Notes under the pieces: model-generated
Told to the model about the DNA's origin: nothing
Database searches by the model: none
Seen by the model: the letters and a program-made list of their open reading frames with translations, nothing else
NCBI GenBank assembly: GCA_022559985.1
Contig: JAFJTR010000212.1
Coordinates: forward strand, 1 to 12,225
Source: Parastagonospora avenae f. sp. tritici 18332-5
Lineage: Eukaryota; Ascomycota; Dothideomycetes; Pleosporales; Phaeosphaeriaceae
Length of the DNA: 12,225 nucleotides
Direction of reading: 5' to 3'
Part shown: piece by piece, positions 1 to 7,437 of the stretch
Layout: each line of letters begins with the position of its first letter
Position numbering within the stretch: position 1 is the first letter of the stretch
Made by a program: the position numbers and the translations under genes

Positions 1-1
1 A

Positions 2-130
2 AAAACCAAGCGTCAGAAACGCGTTGGGGATGCTGCAGGTAGTATTCAAGTTCCACCTGCTCCATCTCCTCTACCATCCCGGACGACGTCACGTGGCCGC
101 AACGTGAAGCTTCCAAGTAAATATAGATAG
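2..130 (+). CDS. 3' end of a truncated gene, possibly a transposable-element protein
   Basis: An open frame runs in from the left edge and stops at TAG 128-130, giving 42 visible C-terminal residues. It starts with a lysine/arginine-rich stretch (KTKRQKR), passes a proline/serine-rich linker and ends in TSRGRNVKLPSKYR. A basic tail with an S-R-G-R-x-x-K-L-P pattern and a final tyrosine-arginine is reminiscent of the tails of some fungal transposon or retroelement proteins. That is an impression from memory, not a domain match. No catalytic residues are in view, and a chance open frame of this length cannot be excluded. Its 5' part lies outside the window. Confidence 0.35.
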   Translation, partial: KTKRQKRVGDAAGSIQVPPAPSPLPSRTTSRGRNVKLPSKYR

Positions 131-1158
131 TACAAAATGATTGCAAGGTCCCATTTACCAAACTACCAAGAAATCTCATGATAATAGCTATCGTACGCGT
201 TGTTGTAGCCTCGTTTTTGCATTCTCAGAAATGGTGTTCAGCGCGCATTACGCGACTCCGCGCATGACGCGCACGGGCACGTTAACTGCAGCTCGATGGA
301 GAGCCGCGCGTCGCAAATCATATCGCGGACTGCGAACCAGGCTTCCGGGTACTGTCAAGATTGCTAGCGAGCTACCCAAGGCTTAATTATCCCCGAGTTC
401 TTGGCATTGGACTGGCCAGGCTAGCGCTGCGCCGCAAGGATGCAGCGGTTAGCGTGACGCAACGTCCCTCAATGCAGAGGTTTGCACTCACGCGACCGTA
501 AATGCATGCAGGCTTGTGCCTAGTCAGGAACCTAAATAGCAAATGCATTAGGGTATATTTTGCCTATTGGCGCGCGACTGTCCTTACGGAGAAGTCGGTT
601 ACGCTAAGGATGTGGCGGAGCAAAAGATTGACCTTTTACTCCCTTGGATAGACGTTCTCATATAATGTAGTCCGTAACAAAACCAGCCTCCCTTCATAAC
701 AAATGCATCGAGAAGTGCACTACATGGCAGGCAGGAATTATGGCAGTCTGTCAGATTACAGTCAGTGGTGACATTCTATCAGATTACGATCAGCGGCTTA
801 TAAGCTGGTGTCTTAATTCGTGCTCGGCGCTGGAGATTACGAGGTTGATTACAGCTTACTGTGCGATGACAAGGCACTCGGAGAGCCCAATCCTCTGTAA
901 TTGTAAATACAGTATCGAGATGGAGAAGGCCCTTCTCATGGCATCGCGCTTAGCCATCTTGTGTTGGGCAAATTTGATGCTCATGTCAAGTGCGGCACGG
1001 CAGGTAGTGATAAGTTTTAGCACGATGTGACCCAATGCTTCCGTAAACTATCGCATGCATTATTGTGGCACAGTACTGATGCGAAGATATGAAGAACAGG
1101 AATGTACTTAGTGGGCGTAAACGACAATCTTGCAGGATCATATACATATGCGAGCTGT
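131..1158. other. Gene-poor stretch upstream of the transcription factor
   Basis: I find no convincing gene here. A 96-codon frame (740-1030) lacks any recognisable pattern. The part between about 235 and 600 is rich in CpG and GCGCGC-type words. It does not look like a strongly RIP-mutated, AT-rich relic. A 42-nt segment at 611-652 recurs at 7299-7340 and is listed separately. The promoter of the downstream regulator presumably lies within the last few hundred bases, but I see no clear TATA box. Confidence 0.6.
611..652 (+). repeat. Dispersed repeat, left copy
   Basis: The segment aligns without gaps to 7299-7340 on the same strand, 37 of 42 positions identical by hand count. It includes a perfect 20-nt core at 617-636 / 7305-7324 containing AGCAAAAGATTGACC. 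Similarity beyond the 42 nt is weak. The copy lies about 500 bp before the transcription-factor start codon. It could be the remnant of a mobile element or a shared upstream element. Confidence 0.6.
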
Positions 1159-1963
1159 ATGGAGCGCTTGATGCTCCCAGACATCATGGACAAATCTAGG
1201 AATCGAGTGAAGCAGGCGTGCGACCGGTGCCGAGTTAAAAAAACAAAGGTAAGTACTGTCATTCCTAATGCAATTAAGCCTAATTCTGACCTCTGTGTTG
1301 TGTGATGGGGAGCATCCATGCGGAAGATGTCAAGCCGATGACTCTGTATGTAATTACAGTCAAGGAGCGGGCCACCGGCGTAACAGGAACTCTCAGTAAG
1401 TGTTTTTACGCTCGATCCAATGATGGCGTCTTCTAACTTACATTTTTCGCAGAGCAGCTCTCTTGGAGACCCAGAACAGACAGCTCAAGAACGCGTTAGA
1501 AACGTTGTATGAATACGTCCAGACCGGCAACAATCTGCCGGCCTTGTCAGTGCGGAGTCCGGAAGAAAGCAGCCCGTTCCTCCACGACATTGTGACGAAT
1601 TTGAACGCATCTGGCATGGGCGCGACAATAAAACAGAATCCACTACCGTACCAGACTGAAAGGCCGAACACAAAGCTGAACGTAACGCCTAACACGCCTC
1701 TTCTACAACTACAGTCGGAACCCTTACAATGTTCAACCTTTGGTGCATCTTTCTCGGAGTCGAGTACCTTCGTGACCCCATCAATGCAACAGGGTATGTC
1801 GCTACTAGAATGTGGTGGCCTCGGAAGTATATTTGGCCTGCAAGAGGTTCGCTCGTCAATGGATACAGACGCAGCTGAGGCTGCAGGGTTATACTGGCCA
1901 CAAACCGACACAGCGTCCTACCAGTATACGTATGACCCCCTGGGCCTGCAAGAACCAAGTTGA
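1159..1963 (+). CDS. Zn(II)2Cys6 fungal transcription factor, three exons, first acceptor abnormal
   Basis: Exons 1159-1248, 1301-1395 and 1453-1963 join to a 231-residue protein. Residues about 20-46 form a Zn2Cys6 binuclear cluster: CDRCRVKKTK, then CDGEHPCGRC, then the sixth Cys after QADDSV. This domain binds DNA in the nucleus. It is followed by a predicted helix (LETQNRQLKNALETLYEYVQ) and a PFLHDIV motif, an arrangement I associate with short fungal C6 regulators. The rest is Ser/Thr/Gln-rich, with no fungal middle-homology region. Intron 2 (1396-1452) is canonical, with a CTAAC branch site. Intron 1 (1249-1300) has a perfect GTAAGT donor and a CTGAC branch-like site but ends in TG, exactly before the codon for Cys3. 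The next AG (1311-1312) keeps frame but deletes C-D-G-E. Retention gives an early stop. The gene may be damaged. The start at 1159 is the first methionine close to the finger; in-frame ATGs at 1171 and 1186 are alternatives. Confidence 0.8.
1249..1300 (+). other. Intron 1 of the Zn2Cys6 gene with a non-AG 3' end
   Basis: The 52-nt intron begins GTAAGT at phase 0. The conserved protein sequence requires exon 2 to start at TGT (1301), but the two preceding bases are TG. The pyrimidine/T-rich run just before it (CTCTGTGT) looks like a normal acceptor tract. An A-to-T change of the penultimate base would explain it. That is not a RIP-type change (C to T or G to A). Confidence 0.65.
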
Positions 1964-2166
1964 TAGGAATGTCACAGTGTAAGCAGTGGGGGAAAGTCGT
2001 TATGCATAGACAGCATTTTAATTGCTCTTTCTTCCTGTGTGTTGCTATTGACTCTTATCTGCCCGGCAGGAGTATCTGTTTACATGACGTATTTATGAAA
2101 CAGATGTGATTTACACTATGAATTGTCACAACTAACCCCTACATCTTAAGACATTCCTAAATTCCC

Positions 2167-3366
2167 TTAGATGGTCTTCGCAGAGGCTACAGACTCATGG
2201 TCATCGAACTGCAAGCCATCATAACAATCTCCTAGTGACTCAGCGTAAGCTTCAACGTCCTCGAAATCAGTATCGCTGGACGAATTATCAGCAACAAAGG
2301 AATCTCTTGAAATCCGCCCGCTCTCCGCAATCTGGATCTCCAGGCGCTTTACCTCGTGGTGCACGTCCAAAACATCCTTTCTGTGACCTTCTTCTACTCT
2401 TTGCGCCTGTCCGATCGTAGTGCGGAAATAGTCATTGATGTCTGCTGTCGCTTCAATGATCGACCCACTGGCGTTTAGGAGCTGTTCCCTGAGAGTATCT
2501 GCAGCGCTCCTAATGCTTCGAAGACGATTGTTAATCTCCTGTAGGCTGAGGCTGTCCTCCAGAATCCACATAGCTAAGCCGCATTTCTCTTGCAGATGAA
2601 GAATGGAATCACCGTCCAGCGAACTCAACATTGTGCTTGCCACTTGTGCACGACACGCTGCGCCCCGTAGTTTTACATTTGCTGTGAGAGTTAGCAAGCC
2701 TTTTATGCTTACGAAGGTAGACTACATACCCAGTATAGCAAAATCGGTTTTACAACTGCTGGTGATTTGCTCTATGGACAATGCTCTAAATTGAAGTGGA
2801 TACTGAAGAAACACATCTTCGAGCAGCTTTTTGTATTTGGTGGAGCCCAGGGCTTTCGCAACGCTAAGGAGCTGAAGGAGTTCGATCGTTGAAAGCGTGC
2901 TTAGCCTGAAGGCATGAACGGCGAAACTGAATTCCGCGGTATGATGCACGCTGGATGTGGCGGGAATCTTGTAACGTTGGATAGTATCAGTCATGTTGGC
3001 GAGCGTTTGCAGCGATATGTCATGATGCGGAATGAAGGAGCCATGAGCTGACTCGCAGATCATACCAAACGCCACAGGATCTTCATTTGGTAGCTCGATC
3101 CATTTTCGCAATGAACCGTGTTGAGTGGTGAAGAGCTTATGGAATTCTGTTGATATTTGTGACATGATTGAAGATGAGACGGGAATCCTGTGATGTCTGA
3201 TTAGGACTTCGTCGTCGCGATTTTCGCGCCACGCCATGCTGGACTCGCTGTAAATTAAGATTGTGGAATGATCAGTACATCGTCCCCATCGCAATGACTT
3301 ATATAGATGAGTAGTTGGGAACGCTGTTACAACACAATTTGGAGGGTCTTCCCACGCCAGGTACAT
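2167..3366 (-). CDS. BTB/POZ-like protein with a helical C-terminal region, two exons
   Basis: Exons 3366-2730 and 2681-2167 join through a textbook 48-nt intron (GTATGT donor, GCTAAC branch, CACAG acceptor) into 383 residues. The N-terminal half resembles fungal BTB/POZ proteins. It has a strand (STILIYSE), then HHRIPVSSSIMSQ in the place of the usual H-K-x-x-L-x-S-x-S segment. ELPNEDPVAFGMICESAHG follows, like the D-D-P-x-A-F/L-x-x-x-L region, then a helical part (LQTLANMTDTIQRYKI). BTB domains mediate dimerisation or cullin-3 binding; no partner is visible here. Residues about 220-330 are predicted to be long helices, possibly coiled coil (ILEDSLSLQEINNRLRSI). The tail is acidic and serine-rich. 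There is no Kelch, zinc-finger or transmembrane part. The family call rests on pattern, not on a search. It is convergent with the Zn2Cys6 gene. ATG 3237 (MAWREN) is an alternative start. Confidence 0.65.
3299..3309 (-). promoter_or_regulatory. TATA-like element inside the 5' part of the BTB-like reading frame
   Basis: The minus strand reads CTATATAAGT here, about 65 bp upstream of the internal in-frame ATG at 3237. If it is a real TATA box, transcription could start inside the annotated frame and give a shorter protein. That protein would lack the first 43 residues, including the first strand of the BTB-like fold. The element could equally be chance inside coding sequence. Confidence 0.25.
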
Positions 3367-4263
3367 TTTCCATTCCTAGTAGTGTCTAGCGGTTCACGCC
3401 CGTTCACGCCAGTCTTCAATAGCTGCTAGTGGCTGGAAAGATATGCAGCTGCCTGGCTATTTCGGATGTTATGCTTTGAGTTTTGGAATACTTCCCTAGA
3501 AAAAGGTCCTACGTGACACTGATCTCCGCTGTTGGAGACCAACACCCAATTCACTATTTCCGCCCATCGAGCGGCAATATGGCACCACAGCCAGCAGTGT
3601 TCACGCCGCCGGTCTTACCACAGCGCTACTGAACTCAGCGCTTACGATACCAATAAGAACAATACCCCGTGCTTCAGACCCACGCACGGCGGTAATCACT
3701 CTTGTCATCTGTCCGGGTCTTCCGCTCGGACCGCCCGGGGCGGAGCCCCTAAGTTAGATCCACCCAACAATTTCGAATTCGCTTTCGGGCATCACTACGA
3801 CATAATTCTGATACACATTAGCAGATTGAAATTGTATGCACGATTTGTAGAGGCAAATCGAGACAACACATGGCGGTTACGTTATATAGATTACTTTTGC
3901 TTTACGATAATAGTAGGAATAGGAGAGTGCCAACTGCATATTTTTATGGAATAAAACTCTGAAGTATCTTACGAGCGAGACGTCCTTCCAAGCGAGCCGT
4001 CCTTCCAAGCGAGCCGTCCTTCCAAGCGAGCCGTCCGCCTCACCAAAAGCAACGTTAAGCTATTTTCATTCCAGTATAGCTCGACATCCACTATCTTGAC
4101 TAGCTCGAAAAGAAATCAGACTAGTTCTGAGACGAATTCCTCTCCAAGAAGACTTCTATTACAAGGAAAGACGCTAATTTTGATACGGTGGACAGCTCGC
4201 TTGTAAGGACGACTTGACTGTAAAGCACGTTACTAGATCGATGAATTTTGTTTCTACAATTTT
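3367..4263. other. Gene-poor stretch between the BTB-like and channel genes
   Basis: This holds the 5' flank of the BTB-like gene and the 3' flank of the channel gene. A 140-codon open frame at 3532-3954 has no ATG start and no recognisable domain, and I do not call it a gene. A GC-rich block at about 3715-3760 (CCGCCCGGGGCGGAGCCCC) followed by a sharply AT-rich part to about 3960 has the patchwork look of a transposable-element remnant. I cannot name the element. A 17-bp tandem repeat follows at 3975-4040. Confidence 0.5.
3975..4040. repeat. 17-bp tandem repeat, about 3.9 copies
   Basis: Units start at 3975, 3992, 4009 and 4026 with the consensus GCGAGCCGTCCTTCCAA. The first unit differs by one base (GCGAGA), the second and third are identical, and the fourth breaks down after about 11 bases. 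It lies downstream of the channel gene's stop codon, possibly in or beyond the 3' UTR. No function is apparent. Confidence 0.9.
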
Positions 4264-6619
4264 CTATCTTAAGCATATCTTGCCTGCCTCATTAATAGTT
4301 GCGTCCGTGTTAGATATGTTCACTCCTTTTAGCTCTGCCTTAAGCTGCAATGCTCGAGTAGAGCCAATACCGTGGCCGTCTCTGGGGATACTAATTGTCG
4401 GACTTGATACAAGGGCCTTGTGAAGAAACGGAGGGGATAGCTCTGAATCTTTGGCCAGAGTGTCCTTGAGTGCAGTGGGGAAAAAGCTTAACAAGGGGTT
4501 AAATGCTCTGGAAAGCAAGTGATGATATACAACAGTCAGCCCCGTAGCAAGCACCATAATGCAAGCCTGTCCAATACACTTAGCCTTGCCTTGCGAGTCT
4601 CGTACAAAAAGAAAAAGAGCTATGAGACAGACTTGCATCATGTACAAGCCTTTCAAGAGATGTTTGAGGGCTTTGGGATAGAAGAGCCCCCCACAATCTC
4701 GTTCGGTTAGTAGGATACTTGACCTAGAGTAGATTATCCAGAACAAGCCAAATATAAGGACCTGGAAAGGAATAATGATCGGCGAGATGATTGCATAGAG
4801 AAATCCTGTCTGTTTCAGCGTAGACTGGATGCTTTTAGAATTGAAAACCTACCAATACAGGAGAGGTTTGTGAAAACTGGTACGAAAGTGCCCCATTCGA
4901 GATCCCGGCCCCTTCTTCTTATCATCATCTGAGTGACTGACTTGTCAAAGATTGGACCAAGTATAAACTTTCCGATTAAAAGATCCATCTGCAACAGAGC
5001 GCTGGCACTGATTGACAGTCCCTGTAAGAGAATATAGGAAAGGAAGTAATTGCTTGCTTTTGGTAGGTTCTTAGCCAAGGTTGTAGCCAGCGAAGCTCCA
5101 TGTGTCATCTCGTTCGCGATGGCAGTAAGTCCTGCAGACAAGGATACCACAATAGTAACTTGGACAAAGAGAAAGCAAAAGTAATAGTCTTGAATCTTGA
5201 GCTCGATATGGCTCCTAGAAGAGATGCCCTGCTTTCGGACAAGGTATTTAAGTACGATAACAAATCCCTTTATCAAAATAGCCACTAGGGTGGGAGGCAA
5301 TACACCTTGAAGTAGGCCTAGGAAGGACTGTGGAAGTTTGTTGATCCAGCTCAGCCAAGACACCGCTTGTGTGATATAGATAATCTGGGAGAGGAGGCCT
5401 GCTAATGCAACTGGAATGACGCATGCGGATGCTGTCGCTACAATAAGCACGTTTGAAAGTACGGTGCGTATGGTTCTGTCCCGCCAGGTGATATTGACGT
5501 TGCTCCATACAACATCATCTACTGACAAAGGCATTGTACGGGGTGTCATACAACCTGAGCTTGTATGAATTACCGTTTGGCACACCATGTGAGCGGCGAG
5601 TGGATTGGCGAAGGTGATAAAGGCGGACCGCAGTAACGGGAATTTATCTGGTGCTGCGCGGTACAAGTCCATCTTTTCACCTATTTTACGAAGTTCTTCT
5701 CGATAAACCAGGGTGGTATCGACCTTTTCAAGTCTTAGCCAGGCAAACAGGTTTAATAGGTTGCGTGATTGGTAGTGCAAGCGCCTAAGAGAGCTTGACT
5801 TCTTGATTTGTTTCCGTACGCCTGCCCTACAGGCCTTCCTTATGTTGGAGATCTCTGCCGTCTCGAGGGCTTGAGCCAGGCGTTCCCGTCTCTCTGCTAG
5901 CCGGGAAATTTCACTGTAGTCACGGTTGAAAGAAATAGCAGTGACCTCACCCGGAAAGACCTCCAGTTGAGATGTAAGTGCCTCTTCGGACATCCAATCG
6001 TCTGGTATGGAGTCGATGAGTACTGTGCACAAAGCAGCGTACGGTGCGTGTTGCCGGGTTGCAACGTAAAATGTAAGCTCGCTCCAGATGACCCAGCAAA
6101 CATGCCCGATAAATAGCAAGCTAAAGAGCAGATGAGCCCAGTACCGATCTGCTTGATCAAGGCCGACGTTGGACCACCCCAAGGCATCGAGTCCACTCAC
6201 TCCAAGCACGGCGCCTTTTCCGTTGGTGTAGTTCAAAGGGACGAGAATGGGTGTTATGAGGAGTGCAGCTGGAGTAAATATAATAATCAGTGACCGTAGG
6301 TACCGGCGGAAAAAGTATGTATCAAAATGCCCGTGGCGGCGGTCAAATCGAACAAGGTTGGCTACTATATGTCTCTTCCATGTTGTGCGGGTAGTGTCAA
6401 CGTCATCTGGAACAGTAGTACTGCGAAAATTAGCACAAGTCTAGACAAGATATTCTGAGCTTACTAGAGATCGGGCAAGCGCTTGCGGACAATGAAAAAT
6501 ACAACGACCTCTAGCGTGAATATGATCGTGGAGAGAGAAACAGAAGCGATGAATGAACTCAAAGAGATACCATAGAACTGCTGAGCTTTCGCAAAGGAGT
6601 TCGCAAAAGATTCATCCAT
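4264..6619 (-). CDS. CSC1/OSCA-like (DUF221) calcium-permeable channel, three exons
   Basis: Exons 6619-6465, 6420-4853 and 4805-4264 join exactly in frame to 754 residues, close to the 782 of yeast Csc1. Introns are 44 and 47 nt. Proteins of this family are multipass membrane channels gated by mechanical or osmotic stress. The domain order is typical. An N-terminal RSN1-type part has three hydrophobic segments (about 22-44, 94-112, 147-171). A cytosolic PHM7-type domain spans about 180-360 (TVLIDSIPDDW, then AFITFANPLAA and VVWSNVNITW). A 7TM core follows, with PKASNYFLSYILLQG and LEWGTFVPVFTNLSCIG. GGLFYPKALKHLLKGLYMMQ follows in exon 3. The cytosolic tail ends with an ISNTDATINEAGKI motif like that of relatives. 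No breaks are seen. The start codon is preceded by a TATA element and the palindrome array. Confidence 0.93.
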
Positions 6620-6659
6620 AGCGTTGGTCTTCTTCTCCGTTCATACGCTGTGAACTTGG

Positions 6660-6666
6660 ATATATA
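6660..6666 (-). promoter_or_regulatory. Candidate TATA box of the channel gene
   Basis: The minus strand reads CTATATATCC, 41-47 bp upstream of the channel ATG (6619). It sits between the start codon and the first unit of the 129-bp array. The spacing would imply a very short 5' UTR, so the assignment is tentative. Confidence 0.35.
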
Positions 6667-6724
6667 GCCGATGGATTGTGAGGGGCAAAAGCCTCTTCTC
6701 AACGCCCTCCTCTGGAAGAAGGCT

Positions 6725-6769
6725 AGCGTCTTCAACACCAGCACTCTGAGTGCTTGTGTTGAAGACGCT
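6725..6769. repeat. Palindrome of unit 1
   Basis: Two 22-nt arms flank one central base (T), with one mismatch between the arms. The arm starts AGCGTCTTCAAC and the partner ends GTTGAAGACGCT. The ninth base pair is C-G here but T-A in unit 2, so both arms changed together. Confidence 0.9.
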
Positions 6770-6853
6770 ACACCAAAAGAGGCTGTCACTATGTAGTTGA
6801 TGGATGGTGAGGCGCAAATGAGTCTTCTGAACGCTCTCCTCTGGAAAAAGGCT

Positions 6854-6898
6854 AGCGTCTTTAACACCAGCACTCGGAGTGCTGGTGTTAAAGACGCT
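6854..6898. repeat. Perfect palindrome of unit 2
   Basis: Two 22-nt arms are perfectly complementary around a single central G. The arm begins AGCGTCTTTAACACC and the partner ends GGTGTTAAAGACGCT. As RNA or single-stranded DNA it would form a hairpin, with a few central bases opening into the loop. Confidence 0.95.
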
Positions 6899-6982
6899 AC
6901 ACCAAAAGAGGTCGTTACCATACAGAGGATGGCTTATGAGGGACCAAGGAGTCTTATGAACGCTCTCGTCTGGAAAAAGGCT

Positions 6983-7027
6983 AGCGTCCTTAACACAAGC
7001 GCTCGGAGTGTTGGTGTTAAAGACGCT
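6983..7027. repeat. Palindrome of unit 3
   Basis: This is 45 nt at the same place in the unit, with four mismatches between the 22-nt arms. The outer six base pairs (AGCGTC/GACGCT) are intact. Confidence 0.88.
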
Positions 7028-7111
7028 ACACCAAAAGAGGTCGTTGCCATGTAGTAGATGGATTATGAGGGGCCGAGGAGTCTTCTGAACGCTCTCTTCT
7101 GGAAATAGGCT

Positions 7112-7155
7112 AGCGTCTTTAACACGAGCACCTGGAGCGTCGCGTTGAAAACGCT
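7112..7155. repeat. Degraded palindrome of unit 4
   Basis: This 44-nt version has lost one base and several pairings. The left arm (AGCGTCTTTAACAC) is well kept while the right arm (GTTGAAAACGCT) has changed. It is the copy most distant from the channel gene. Confidence 0.75.
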
Positions 7156-7181
7156 AAGCTAAGAGGTCGTTTACAAAACAA

Positions 7182-7256
7182 GCTAGCGTCATGAGCTAGC
7201 GAGTAAGCGCATGCATTGTATCCGGTACGGGCCATTGCATCCGGTGCGGACTACAC
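7182..7256. repeat. Small repeats after the array
   Basis: GCTAGCGT (7182-7189) and GCTAGCGA (7195-7202) flank TCATGA-like sequence. Two imperfect copies of about 20 bp follow (ATTGTATCCGGTACGGGCC, then ATTGCATCCGGTGCGGAC). Together with the array they leave little single-copy sequence upstream of the 916-aa gene. Confidence 0.6.
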
Positions 7257-7298
7257 TAGCATAATGGAAGAAAAATGATGGCTTTGAATTAGGGAGCC

Positions 7299-7340
7299 TG
7301 TGGGGGAGCAAAAGATTGACCTTTCACACCCTTCAATAGA
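7299..7340 (+). repeat. Dispersed repeat, right copy
   Basis: This is the partner of 611-652 (37 of 42 positions identical, same strand). It lies about 100 bp upstream of the start codon of the 916-aa gene, so it may be part of that promoter or a mobile-element trace. Confidence 0.6.
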
Positions 7341-7437
7341 AAGTATCTAAGCCGTCACAAAGCTACATAGATGCGGTGTGCTGAATTGCTGATGTCACTT
7401 TCTAAACCTACTCAGAGCATTACATTATAGTTCCGAC

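Larger units (their letters stand above)
6671..7173. repeat. 129-bp tandem array, four units, each with a long palindrome
   Basis: Units start at 6671, 6800, 6929 and 7058, a period of exactly 129 bp. The fourth is degraded at its 3' end. Every unit begins ATGG and has a CTCCTCTGGAA-like middle followed by GGCTAGCGTC, where the palindrome begins. Units 1-3 end with ACACCAAAAGAGG. Because 129 is a multiple of three, the same 43-codon frame reads through on the plus strand (a pattern like NALLWKKAS...VKDATPKEVV). It is broken by stops in units 1, 3 and 4. The minus strand is also partly open. This could be a decayed coding repeat or a non-coding array. It fills the divergent region between the channel gene and the 916-aa gene. 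Confidence 0.93.

Noticed and set aside
740..1030. 96-codon plus-strand open frame
   Set aside because: It has no recognisable pattern, an unremarkable length for chance, no splice partners and an irregular cysteine/serine-rich composition.
1438..1911. 157-codon minus-strand open frame over the transcription factor
   Set aside because: It lies antisense to exon 3 of a gene with family-like sequence; a shadow frame.
3532..3954. 140-codon plus-strand open frame
   Set aside because: It begins at TTG, not ATG. The composition shifts mid-way with the GC-to-AT change and no domain is visible, so it is more likely read-through of repeat-like DNA.
6559..6921. Minus-strand open frame over the channel exon 1 and the array
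   Set aside because: It overlaps the channel start in another frame and owes its length to the 129-bp period, which is a multiple of three.
6671..7173. CRISPR-like or LTR-like reading of the array
   Set aside because: Repeats are contiguous 129-bp units without unique spacers, in eukaryotic DNA, and no retroelement genes flank them.
611..7340. The 42-nt pair as direct terminal repeats of one 6.7 kb element
   Set aside because: It is too short and imperfect for LTRs. The interval contains ordinary host-type genes, and no polymerase or target-site duplication is seen.
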